From the NCBI GenBank assembly GCA_021778785.1, contig JAJYBX010000026.1, positions 304 through 11,007 of the forward strand: DNA of 10,704 bases, read 5' to 3'. The stretch comes from Acidobacteriota bacterium (GTDB lineage: Bacteria > Acidobacteriota > Holophagae > Holophagales > Holophagaceae). Made by a program: the position numbers and the translations under genes. Shown here piece by piece: positions 1 through 5,505 of this stretch. Position 1 is the stretch's first letter. Every line of letters starts with the position of its first letter. The notes beneath the pieces are model-generated. The model worked only from the letters and a program-made list of their open reading frames with translations. It did no database searches and had not been told where the DNA came from.

Positions 1-51
1 CGCGCTTGCGGGCCGGCTGCCACTCGGGGGTCCAAATCCACCATGCCTCAA

Positions 52-95
52 CCAACACAAGCAAGGGGTCCCGAAGGACCCCTTGCTTGTGTTGG
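52..95 (-). terminator. Strong hairpin terminator after tRNA-Asn
   Basis: A perfect 20-bp inverted repeat (arms 52-71 and 76-95) encloses a four-base loop, which reads TTCG on the minus strand. It sits immediately 3' of the minus-strand tRNA-Asn. The first arm in transcription order (95 to 76) begins with the encoded CCA end of the tRNA, so the terminal CCA is part of the stem. After the hairpin the minus strand continues TTGAGG, so there is only a short T run; the length of the stem and the stable UUCG-type loop are the main evidence. An intrinsic terminator is the likeliest role; a processing signal for the tRNA 3' end is the alternative. Confidence 0.8.
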
Positions 96-168
96 CTCCG
101 GAGGAGGGATTTGAACCCCCGACCTAGTGATTAACAGTCACCCGCTCTGACCCCTGAGCTACTCCGGA
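93..168 (-). tRNA. tRNA-Asn, anticodon GTT
   Basis: Read on the minus strand from 168 to 93, the sequence folds as a 76-nt tRNA. The acceptor stem pairs TCCGGAG (168-162) with CTCCGGA (103-97), followed by discriminator G at 96 and an encoded CCA at 95-93. The D-arm contains AGCTCAG, the T-loop contains GGTTCAAATC, and the anticodon loop is CTGTTAA (137-131) with anticodon GTT at 135-133, which reads AAC/AAU. The gene lies 56 bp beyond the mglA stop codon and has its own promoter candidate and terminator, so it is probably a single-gene unit rather than the end of the mgl transcript. Confidence 0.97.
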
Positions 169-181
169 AGGGCGAAGGTCC

Positions 182-209
182 ATTCTACCGGAGGCGATCG
201 CGAATTCAA
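182..209 (-). promoter_or_regulatory. Sigma70-like promoter for tRNA-Asn
   Basis: On the minus strand there is a -35 hexamer TTGAAT (209-204), a 16-bp spacer, and a -10 hexamer TAGAAT (187-182). The -10 matches the consensus in five of six positions and the -35 in four of six. Transcription would start near 175, a few bases before the mature tRNA 5' end at 168. It fills the gap between mglA and the tRNA. Assignment is from sequence and position only. Confidence 0.6.
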
Positions 210-224
210 GCGGGGGCGGGCGGT

Positions 225-809
225 CTAGCCCCGCTGGAGTTCCATGAGGATCTGCCGGGCGGCGGCCTTGAGGGTCTCGATGACGCCGGTGCCCTGGTTG
301 GCGACGGCCTCGATCATGGGTTCGCCACGGAAGCGGAGGAGGCGTTCCATCTCGACCACGGGGGCCGCGGAGGGCATGTCGCGCTTGTTCAGCTGCAGGA
401 CGTAGGGGATGGAACGGATGTCGAACCCGTTCTCCTTGAGGTTGGTGGCCAGGTTGGCGATGGACTCGATGTTGGCCTCCATCCGGGCCTTCTGGCTGTC
501 GGCCACGAAGATGATGCCGTCGCAGCCGCGCAGGATGAGCTTCCGGCTGGCATCGTAGAAGACCTGGCCGGGCACCGTGTAGAGGTGGAAGCGGACCTTG
601 AAGCCCTTCACCGTCCCCATGTCCAGGGGCAGGAAATCGAAGAAGAGGGTGCGATCCGTCTCCGTGGCGAGGCTGACCAGCTTGCCCTTCTTCTCGGGAT
701 TGGCCTGCTCGTAGATCCACTGGATGTTCGTGGTCTTCCCGCAGAGGCCGGGGCCGTAGTAGACGATCTTGCAGTTGATCTCGCGGGACGCGTAGTTGAT
801 GAAGGTCAT
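225..809 (-). CDS. mglA: MglA polarity GTPase
   Basis: A 194-aa Ras-like GTPase of the MglA family. In Myxococcus, MglA-GTP marks the leading pole and drives gliding and type IV pilus motility. The sequence shows the P-loop GPGLCGKTT at residues 19-27, a switch region TDRTLFFDFLP (51-61), TVPGQ (78-82) and the base-recognition motif NKRD (141-144). Arg53 and Gln82 sit at the numbers known to be needed for MglB-stimulated GTP hydrolysis in Myxococcus MglA, so it should be active and GAP-responsive. Length is that of the family. The ATG start gives the canonical MxFINYxSREINCK N-terminus; only a weak GGGG-type ribosome site precedes it, consistent with translational coupling. It lies 12 bp after mglB. 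The motility or polarity process it serves in this organism is inference. Confidence 0.95.
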   Translation of the reverse strand: MTFINYASREINCKIVYYGPGLCGKTTNIQWIYEQANPEKKGKLVSLATETDRTLFFDFLPLDMGTVKGFKVRFHLYTVPGQVFYDASRKLILRGCDGIIFVADSQKARMEANIESIANLATNLKENGFDIRSIPYVLQLNKRDMPSAAPVVEMERLLRFRGEPMIEAVANQGTGVIETLKAAARQILMELQRG

Positions 810-821
810 GGACGGCCCCGA

Positions 822-1319
822 CTAGTCGCCGAAGAGCCGGTCGATGTCTTCGTCCGTGATCTCGGAGAAGGGACTCTCGAACCGGTTCCCCGTGTCCGAT
901 TCCTTCTGGGCCCGCTGTTCCACCTGGTCGAAGATCTCCTGCAGTTCCTTGCTGGCCTTCTTCACCCGCAGCCGCACCAGGGCCAGGCTGGAGTTCTGGT
1001 CGAAGATGACCACCAGGATGCCGCGCTTGCCGACGATGGAGATGTGGAGGTTGTCCTTCTCCCCCTCGTGGAAGAGCAGGCTGAACTCCTTCTCTCCGAT
1101 GAGCTTGGCCAGGCCGTCCGTGGCCGCCACGTTCCCGGCGGTGAGGGAGGCCAGGCTGGTGGCGTCGATGCTCTTCACATCCCCGGCCGCGGCGATCTGC
1201 TGGCCGTTCTTGTCCACCAGGAACACCACCTTGGCCGAGGCATCCTTGGAGAGGCGGCCGATGATCTCCTGGAGGAGCTTGTACTCCTCCTCGAACATGA
1301 CGAGATCCAGCTTGGCCAC
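822..1319 (-). CDS. mglB: MglB roadblock/LC7 GTPase-activating protein
   Basis: A 165-aa roadblock/LC7-domain protein, the partner of MglA. In Myxococcus, MglB forms a homodimer that binds MglA asymmetrically, speeds GTP hydrolysis and confines MglA-GTP to one pole. The near-universal block FLVDKNGQ (residues 33-40), SLASLTAGNVAA (55-66) and the run of strands and helix ending in LVRLRVKKAS (114-123) match the family. The C-terminal tail FSEITDEDIDRLF (151-163) is the acidic helix that in Myxococcus MglB reaches back onto MglA, so it is complete. The start is GTG at 1319, preceded by GGAGG (1329-1325) at a 5-base spacing; the next in-frame start (Met8) would remove conserved N-terminal sequence. 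It is 46 bp after deoC and 12 bp before mglA in transcription order, probably one operon. Confidence 0.94.
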   Translation of the reverse strand: MAKLDLVMFEEEYKLLQEIIGRLSKDASAKVVFLVDKNGQQIAAAGDVKSIDATSLASLTAGNVAATDGLAKLIGEKEFSLLFHEGEKDNLHISIVGKRGILVVIFDQNSSLALVRLRVKKASKELQEIFDQVEQRAQKESDTGNRFESPFSEITDEDIDRLFGD

Positions 1320-1365
1320 GACAACCTCCGGGGGACTGCTGTCTGGAGGATACCGCAGTTGACGA

Positions 1366-2214
1366 TCAGTAGGCGCCGGAGCCGGCCCCGCCCCGGGCCA
1401 CCGCCACGGAGGCCGAGAGGCCCAGGCGGGTGGCGCCGGCGAGGACCATGCCCAGGGCGGCCTCGTAGGTGCGGATCCCCCCGGAGGCCTTGACGCCCAG
1501 GGCCGTGCCCACGGTCCGGCGCATGAGGGTCACGTCCGCCTCCGTCGCCCCGCCGGTGGAGAAGCCGGTGGAGGTCTTCACGAAATCCAGGCCGGCCTCC
1601 AGGGCCAGTTCGCAGGCCCGGGCCTTCTCCCCATCGGTGAGCAGGCAGGTCTCCAGGATCACCTTCAGCGTGGCGGGGGCGGGAACCGCGGCCCGGAGCG
1701 CCCGGAGGTCCTCCGCGACCCGGTCCCACTGCCCGGACTTGGCCGGACCGAGGGCCAGGACCATGTCCACCTCCTGGGCCCCGTCGCGGAGGGCGGTCTC
1801 GGCCTCGAAGGCCTTCGCCCGGGTGGCGGCGGCCCCCAGGGGGAAGCCCACCACCGTGCAGGTCCGGACCGGGCTGCCCTTCAGCAGCCCCGCGGCCAGG
1901 GGCACCCAGACGGGGTTCACACAGACCGAGGCGAAGCCGTACTGGCGGGCCTCGGCGCAGAGGACCTCCACCTGGGCCGCCGTGGCATCCGCCTTGAGCA
2001 GGGTGTGATCGATGAGGGGGGCCAGGTCCCAGGGGCCCGCCGGCGCCCGGCATTCGGAGACGGGGCGGTGATGCACCCCCTGCGCGTCGCGGAGGAGGCA
2101 CCACCCCTCGTCGCATCCCAGCAGTTGGGGGCGCGCAGCGGAGGGCTGGTCAAGAAGCCGGGCGCGGACTTCGGCGGTGAGGTCGAGCAGCAGGTCCTTC
2201 ATGGGATCCATCAT
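1366..2214 (-). CDS. deoC: Deoxyribose-phosphate aldolase
   Basis: A 282-aa class I aldolase that cleaves 2-deoxyribose 5-phosphate to acetaldehyde and glyceraldehyde 3-phosphate in deoxynucleoside salvage; cytoplasmic. Visible DeoC signatures are LIDHTLLKADAT (residues 67-78), EVDMV with Asp150, the Schiff-base lysine Lys213 in DFVKTSTGFSTGGAT (210-224), and the second essential lysine Lys242 in GVKASGGIRT (240-249). The C-terminus RLGLSASVAV fits the phosphate-binding end. It carries about 65 residues before the barrel, longer than the usual N-terminus, rich in Leu/Arg and of no family I recognise. Three in-frame ATGs lie at the start (residues 1, 2, 5); an AGGA (2231-2228) lies rather far upstream, so the exact start is uncertain. 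It is the first gene before mglBA on the same strand; no functional link is evident. Confidence 0.93.
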   Translation of the reverse strand: MMDPMKDLLLDLTAEVRARLLDQPSAARPQLLGCDEGWCLLRDAQGVHHRPVSECRAPAGPWDLAPLIDHTLLKADATAAQVEVLCAEARQYGFASVCVNPVWVPLAAGLLKGSPVRTCTVVGFPLGAAATRAKAFEAETALRDGAQEVDMVLALGPAKSGQWDRVAEDLRALRAAVPAPATLKVILETCLLTDGEKARACELALEAGLDFVKTSTGFSTGGATEADVTLMRRTVGTALGVKASGGIRTYEAALGMVLAGATRLGLSASVAVARGGAGSGAY

Positions 2215-2248
2215 GGCGCCAAGGGGATCCTGCGGAAAGCCGGGTACA

Positions 2249-2276
2249 GGAAAAGCGGGCCGAAGCCCGCTTTTCC
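2249..2276 (-). terminator. Terminator of the lysine-rich protein gene
   Basis: A perfect 12-bp inverted repeat (2249-2260 and 2265-2276) has a four-base loop, TTCG on the minus strand. The stem carries AAAA on the entering arm and TTTT near the end of the exiting arm, giving the T run typical of an intrinsic terminator. It lies 19 bp beyond the stop codon of the minus-strand lysine-rich gene and 34 bp before the deoC start, so it would separate the two transcripts. The A/T symmetry could let it work in both directions, but no plus-strand gene ends here. Confidence 0.85.
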
Positions 2277-2295
2277 ATGGATCAGGTGGCGGAGA

Positions 2296-2850
2296 CTACT
2301 TCTTCTCGGCCTTCTTCTCAGCCTTCTTGGCTTCCTTCTTCACGGCCTTCTTGGCTTCCTTCTTCTCGGCCTTCTTCTCCTCGCCGTTCATGGCCTTCTT
2401 CTCGGCCTTGGGAGCAGCCTCGGCCTTCTTCTCGGCCTTCTTGGCGTGGTGCTTCTTGGCCTTCTTCTCAGCCTTGGGGGCCTCGGCCTTCTTCTCCTCG
2501 GCGGTCATGGCCTTCTTCTCAGCCTTCTTGGCTTCCTTCTTCACGGCCTTCTTGGCTTCCTTCTTCTCGGCCTTCTTCTCCTCGCCGTTCATGGCCTTCT
2601 TCTCGGCCTTGGGAGCAGCCTCAGCCTTCTTCTCGGCCTTCTTGGCGTGGTGCTTCTTGGCCTTGGGGGCGGCCTTCTCTTCGGCCTTCTTCTCCTCGCC
2701 GGCCAGGGCCTTCTTCTCGGCCTTCTTGGTCTCCTTCTTCTCGACCTTCTGGACCTTCTCGGCCTTCTTGGGCTCGGGCTTCTTGGCCTCACCGGCGAAA
2801 GCGGGGCTGATCAGCGCAGCGGCGATGAGCAGCAGGGCAAGCTTCTTCAT
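2296..2850 (-). CDS. Secreted Lys/Ala/Glu-rich repeat protein
   Basis: A 184-aa protein of unknown function. It starts with a clear signal peptide, MKKLALLLIAAALISPAFA, with predicted cleavage before Gly20, so it is probably exported. The remainder is almost entirely Lys, Ala and Glu with a few Pro, Met and His. Units such as KKAMNGEEKKAEKK recur, and the block around KKHHAKKAEKKAEAAPKAEK occurs twice as part of a near-perfect 52-residue duplication. The pattern resembles histone H1 tails and should be very basic and helical or disordered; nucleic acid, anionic polysaccharide or envelope binding are guesses. The ATG at 2850 is chosen because GGGAG (2861-2857) precedes it by 6 bases and because the signal peptide starts there. 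A sigma54-type promoter candidate lies upstream and a terminator downstream, so it is a single-gene unit. Nearly all lysines use AAG. Confidence 0.85.
   Translation of the reverse strand: MKKLALLLIAAALISPAFAGEAKKPEPKKAEKVQKVEKKETKKAEKKALAGEEKKAEEKAAPKAKKHHAKKAEKKAEAAPKAEKKAMNGEEKKAEKKEAKKAVKKEAKKAEKKAMTAEEKKAEAPKAEKKAKKHHAKKAEKKAEAAPKAEKKAMNGEEKKAEKKEAKKAVKKEAKKAEKKAEKK
2308..2463 (-). repeat. 156-bp direct repeat, copy in the 3' part of the Lys-rich gene
   Basis: This block matches 2509-2664 base for base at an offset of 201 bp, except for one difference (G at 2422, A at 2623) that is synonymous. The offset is 67 codons and the repeat is 52 codons, so the reading frame is kept. Near-identity even at silent sites suggests recent duplication or gene conversion rather than old selection for composition. 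Confidence 0.9.
2509..2664 (-). repeat. 156-bp direct repeat, copy in the middle of the Lys-rich gene
   Basis: Partner of the block at 2308-2463, with one synonymous mismatch. Weaker copies of the same KKA-x-x-x-EEKKAE unit continue toward the signal peptide (up to about 2790), so the gene appears to have grown by internal duplication from the 3' side. Confidence 0.9.
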
Positions 2851-2899
2851 GACGTTCTCCCTGGGGGTATCCGGCACGGCCGGAATCTGGGTCTCAATA

Positions 2900-2916
2900 A
2901 GCAGGATCCAGGCCAA
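2900..2916 (-). promoter_or_regulatory. Sigma54-type (-24/-12) promoter candidate
   Basis: The minus strand from 2916 to 2900 reads TTGGCCTGGATCCTGCT. Against the sigma54 consensus TTGGCACRNNNNTTGCW, all but three of the specified positions match, and the invariant GG and GC are exactly ten bases apart. The predicted start site is near 2889, giving a leader of about 40 bases before the Shine-Dalgarno and ATG at 2850 of the lysine-rich gene. The upstream neighbour encodes a sigma54-dependent activator, which supports the reading. It is a single short motif match and has not been tested. Confidence 0.55.
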
Positions 2917-2950
2917 TACAAAAATGTTAATAATAAATATCTTACAAACT
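2917..2950. promoter_or_regulatory. AT-rich spacer between palindrome and -24 element
   Basis: This 34-bp stretch is almost entirely A and T, in strong contrast to the GC-rich surroundings. It separates the palindrome at 2967-2987 from the -24/-12 element. In sigma54 promoters such a segment is often a bend or an IHF-type site that lets the upstream-bound activator loop to the polymerase. No clear IHF consensus is seen; a conventional sigma70 promoter hidden in the AT-rich DNA is the alternative. Confidence 0.4.
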
Positions 2951-2966
2951 CGACTCATCCCGAAAT

Positions 2967-2987
2967 CAGGTTGCATCCTGCAACCTG
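2967..2987. promoter_or_regulatory. 21-bp palindrome, likely activator-binding site
   Basis: Two 9-bp arms, CAGGTTGCA (2967-2975) and TGCAACCTG (2979-2987), are separated by three bases. The centre is about 88 bp upstream of the predicted start from the -24/-12 element, the usual place for an enhancer site of a sigma54 activator. It also lies 22 bp beyond the stop codon of the response-regulator gene, so a hairpin terminator for that gene is possible; against that, the loop is only three bases and the following minus-strand sequence (ATTTCGG) has a poor T run. Confidence 0.5.
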
Positions 2988-3009
2988 TGGCAGGCTGCGA
3001 CTCGGCGGC

Positions 3010-4383
3010 CTACTCGCCACCCTCGTGGAACCCGTACCGCTTGAGCTTCCGGTAGAGGGTCGTGCGGTCCACGCCCAGGACCTCGGCGATGCGCTGCTTC
3101 TCCCGGTGGCGTCCCACCAGGATCTGGATGTAGCGCCGTTCCAGTTCGTCCAGGGTGGGCCAGTCCTCGATGAGGGCGGGAACCTCGTCGCCCGCTCCCG
3201 GCTCCCGGAGGGTGCGCTTGAGGACGTCCGCCTGGATCTTCGCGGGGAGGTCATCCACCGTGATCTCCCGGCCCCGGCTCAGCTGGGTGAGGTTCTCCAC
3301 GGCGTTGGCCAGCTCGCGCACATTCCCCGGCCAGGAGTAGGCCTCCAGGACCCGGCGGGCTTCGGGATGCAGGTGGTAGGCCTGCTGGTCCTTCTGGGCG
3401 AACTCGGAGAGGAAGTGGTCCAGGAGGGGGGGGATGTCCTCGCGGCGCTCCCGGAGGGAGGGCACCGCCAGTTCCACCACGCTCAGCCGGTAGTAGAGGT
3501 CCTCCCGGAAGGACCCGGCCTTGACCATCTGCTGCAGGTCCCGGTTGGTGGCGGCGATGACGCGGGAATCCACCTTGATGGTGCGGGTGCCGCCGACCCG
3601 GCGGATCTCCTGCTCCTGGAGCACCCGGAGGAGGCGTACCTGGAAGTTGGGGCTGGTCTCCCCGATCTCGTCCAGGAAGATGGTGCCGCCGGAGGCCTCC
3701 TCGAAGAGCCCCGGCTTCTCGCCGGCGGCCCCGGTGAAGGAGCCCTTCACGTGGCCGAAGAGCTCGGATTCGAGCAGGCTCTCCGTGAGGGCGCCGCAGT
3801 TCACGGCCACGAAGGGGCGGTCCCGCCGGTCGCTGGAGAGGTGGATGCTCCGGGCCACCAATTCCTTCCCCGTGCCGCTCTCCCCGGTGATGAGCACCGT
3901 GGCCCGGGAATTCTGGAGGCTGGCGATGGTCTTGTAGACGGCCATCATCTTCGGGCTGGAGCCGATCATCAGGCTGCGCTTCCCTTTGGGCGAGGCGGCC
4001 TTCTCCGTGGCCTGGCCGCTGGACTGCCGCCGGGCCAGGGCGCGGGCGACGAGGGCCTTCAGCTCCTCGTTGTTCCAGGGCTTGCTGAGGAAGTCGAAGG
4101 CGCCTTCGCGCACGGCCTCGATGGCCGTCTCCAGCGTCCCGAAGCCCGACAGGAGGATCGTGTCCACGCCGAGGGGCTTGGCCACCCGGAGCAGATCCAG
4201 CCCATCCTTCTTCGCCTCGAGGTTGATGTCCGAGAGCAGCAGATCGAAGGGCTCCTTGTGGAGCAGTTCCGTGGCCCGGTCCGGGTGCGTGGCCTTGACC
4301 ACCTCCAGGCCCAGGGTCTCCAGGAGCTCCTCCAGGAACTCGCAGGTCTCCTTGCTGTCATCCACCACCAGCACCCGGGCCAT
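3010..4383 (-). CDS. Sigma54-dependent response regulator (NtrC family)
   Basis: A 457-aa two-component activator of sigma54 RNA polymerase. The receiver domain (about 1-118) has the acidic pair Asp8/Asp9, phospho-acceptor Asp52 in LLLSDIN, Ser79 and Lys101 in SKP. The AAA+ domain (about 138-375) has Walker A GESGTGKE (167-174), Walker B GGTIFLDEIGE (232-242) and the sigma54-contact loop as GSFTGA (214-219) rather than the usual GAFTGA. The C-terminal Fis-type HTH, IAEVLGVDRTTLYRKLKRYGF (432-452), binds DNA. The ATG at 4383 is preceded by GGGAGG and begins exactly at the receiver (MARVLVVDDS). No histidine kinase gene is present here, so the sensor is unknown. The gene is divergent from the exported protein at 4475 and upstream of the lysine-rich gene, whose sigma54-like promoter is a candidate target. 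Confidence 0.95.
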   Translation of the reverse strand: MARVLVVDDSKETCEFLEELLETLGLEVVKATHPDRATELLHKEPFDLLLSDINLEAKKDGLDLLRVAKPLGVDTILLSGFGTLETAIEAVREGAFDFLSKPWNNEELKALVARALARRQSSGQATEKAASPKGKRSLMIGSSPKMMAVYKTIASLQNSRATVLITGESGTGKELVARSIHLSSDRRDRPFVAVNCGALTESLLESELFGHVKGSFTGAAGEKPGLFEEASGGTIFLDEIGETSPNFQVRLLRVLQEQEIRRVGGTRTIKVDSRVIAATNRDLQQMVKAGSFREDLYYRLSVVELAVPSLRERREDIPPLLDHFLSEFAQKDQQAYHLHPEARRVLEAYSWPGNVRELANAVENLTQLSRGREITVDDLPAKIQADVLKRTLREPGAGDEVPALIEDWPTLDELERRYIQILVGRHREKQRIAEVLGVDRTTLYRKLKRYGFHEGGE

Positions 4384-4424
4384 GGCGCCTCCCGGGATGA
4401 AGGTATCCCAAACCGGGCTTCCGG

Positions 4425-4451
4425 CCGAAGCACCGCGAGCGTATGCTTCGG
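4425..4451. promoter_or_regulatory. Inverted repeat in the divergent intergenic region
   Basis: Arms CCGAAGCA (4425-4432) and TGCTTCGG (4444-4451) are perfect 8-bp inverted repeats separated by 11 bases. They lie in the 91-bp gap between the divergent response-regulator gene and the exported-protein gene. Centre-to-centre spacing of the half-sites is about 19 bp, roughly two helical turns, which suits a dimeric regulator on one DNA face. No convincing sigma70 hexamers are visible, although TATGCT (4442-4447) on the plus strand could be a -10. Operator function is inference. Confidence 0.4.
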
Positions 4452-4474
4452 AACACCCATCCCGGAGAATTCCC

Positions 4475-5209
4475 ATGCGAAGGCTTGCGCCCCTTGCCAT
4501 TTCGGCCATCTTCTCCTGCCTCAGCCTCCTCGGCGGCGATCTCACCATCACCTCCCACGTCAGCGGGAAGGGCCACTTCGCCAAGGAGGGCAGCCAGGTC
4601 CAGTACGTGGACGCCACCCGGCTGCGGACGAACAACGAGGGCACCGGGATCGACAGCCTGGTGGACTATGGGCACGAAGTCTTCTACACCATCGACCACA
4701 CCAAGAAGGTGGTCACCAAGGTCACGTTCAAGGACATGCAGGAGGCCATGCAGGCCATGGAGGACCAGATGGCCAACATGCCTGGGATGGTCACGCGCAT
4801 GATGTTCGGCGACACCACCGAGGTGAAGGTGGAGCAGCTCGGGGCCGACACCGTCCTGGGCCGTCCCTGCAGGAAGGTCCGCGTCAGCATCGGCAAGATG
4901 GTCGAGGAGCTGAGCGTGGATCCCTCCCTCCAGTTCCCCATCCACGACTACGCCAAGGCGATGTCCTTCGCGAACCGCATGCCGGGCGCCATGGGCACCC
5001 TGTTCAAGCGGATCTCCCAGGAGGTCGGCAAGCTCAAGGGCGTCGCCCTCCGCACCCATATCAAAGGCCTCATGGGCATGGACATCACCACCGAGGCCAC
5101 CGCCGTCTCCACGGCCCCCATCCCCGCCAGTGTCTGGGCCCTGCCGGCGGGCTACAGCGTCCGGGATGGCGGAAAGGAGATGAAGGAGAGCATGAAGGGC
5201 CCGCACTAG
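4475..5209 (+). CDS. Exported protein of unknown function
   Basis: A 244-aa protein with a signal-like N-terminus: MRRLAPLAISAIFSCLSLLGG has two arginines followed by a hydrophobic stretch. A cysteine at 15 (IFSC) could be a poor lipobox; otherwise cleavage near residue 21 is likely. The mature part alternates beta-like segments with a Met-rich helix (MQEAMQAMEDQMANMPGM, about residues 90-107). It contains the phrase LGADTVLGRPCRKVRV followed by PSLQFPIHDYAKAM, a layout like the loosely defined DUF4412-type exported proteins in which a signalling or structural role is unknown; I hold that resemblance lightly. The ATG is preceded by GGAG (4464-4467) at 7 bases. It is divergent from the response regulator and ends 12 bp before a hairpin. 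Confidence 0.8.
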   Translation: MRRLAPLAISAIFSCLSLLGGDLTITSHVSGKGHFAKEGSQVQYVDATRLRTNNEGTGIDSLVDYGHEVFYTIDHTKKVVTKVTFKDMQEAMQAMEDQMANMPGMVTRMMFGDTTEVKVEQLGADTVLGRPCRKVRVSIGKMVEELSVDPSLQFPIHDYAKAMSFANRMPGAMGTLFKRISQEVGKLKGVALRTHIKGLMGMDITTEATAVSTAPIPASVWALPAGYSVRDGGKEMKESMKGPH

Positions 5210-5220
5210 CTAGACTGGAC

Positions 5221-5239
5221 GGGGCCCTTCGCGGGCCCC
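5221..5239 (+). terminator. Hairpin between the exported-protein gene and xseB
   Basis: Arms GGGGCCC (5221-5227) and GGGCCCC (5233-5239) pair perfectly around a five-base TTCGC loop, followed by TTCCGTT. It starts 12 bp after the stop at 5209 and ends 17 bp before the xseB ATG. An intrinsic terminator with a weak T run is likely, but its closeness to xseB means it could also act as an attenuator or affect ribosome access. Confidence 0.6.
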
Positions 5240-5256
5240 TTCCGTTCGGACGCCCC

Positions 5257-5505
5257 ATGAGCCCCCAGCCCACCCCGCCCTCCTTCGACGACGGCCTCGA
5301 CCGGCTGGAGGCCCTCGTGCAGCAGCTGGAATCCGGCAACCTGAGCCTGGAGGAGGCGCTGGCCCGCTTCGAGGAGGGGGTCCAGCTCAGCCAGGCCCTC
5401 CAGCAGCAGCTGGCGGAGGCCCAGCGCAAGGTGGAGGTCCTCAAGGCCGGGCTGGGCGGCGAGTACCGGGCCGAGCCCCTGGAGCCCGGCAAGGGGGCCC
5501 CGTGA
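5257..5505 (+). CDS. xseB: Exonuclease VII small subunit
   Basis: An 82-aa cytoplasmic protein, the regulatory subunit that binds several-fold to XseA to form exonuclease VII, a single-strand-specific nuclease. The family core is plain: FDDGLDRLEALVQQLESGNLSLEEALARFEEGVQL (residues 10-44), followed by a coiled-coil helix rich in Gln (QALQQQLAEAQRKVEVL, 46-62). Length is typical. XseA is not in this window. The ATG at 5257 has no clear ribosome binding site, and a hairpin lies just upstream, so expression may be low or depend on readthrough. The stop overlaps the ispA GTG start by GTGA, giving translational coupling, and the order xseB-ispA-dxs matches that of E. coli. Confidence 0.92.
   Translation: MSPQPTPPSFDDGLDRLEALVQQLESGNLSLEEALARFEEGVQLSQALQQQLAEAQRKVEVLKAGLGGEYRAEPLEPGKGAP

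Noticed and set aside
1..51. Left-edge sequence beyond the tRNA terminator
   Set aside because: Too short to assign; no coding, RNA or repeat signal that I can support.
2296..2800. Repeat array that might be taken for CRISPR
   Set aside because: The repeats are in-frame coding units of different lengths without uniform spacers; they belong to the lysine-rich protein.
2851..2976. A 42-codon upstream extension of the lysine-rich gene, with a hydrophobic stretch
   Set aside because: The hydrophobic residues come from translating the AT-rich promoter spacer. A good ribosome site and a signal peptide place the start at 2850.
3986..4474. Upstream extension of the exported-protein frame
   Set aside because: It is antisense to the response-regulator gene; the ATG at 4475 has a ribosome site and starts a signal peptide.
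2005..5505. A very long plus-strand open frame (over 1100 codons), rich in Leu and Gly
   Set aside because: It is the antisense of deoC, the lysine-rich gene and the response regulator; Leu-rich stretches come from antisense lysine codons. Only its last 82 codons (xseB) are real.
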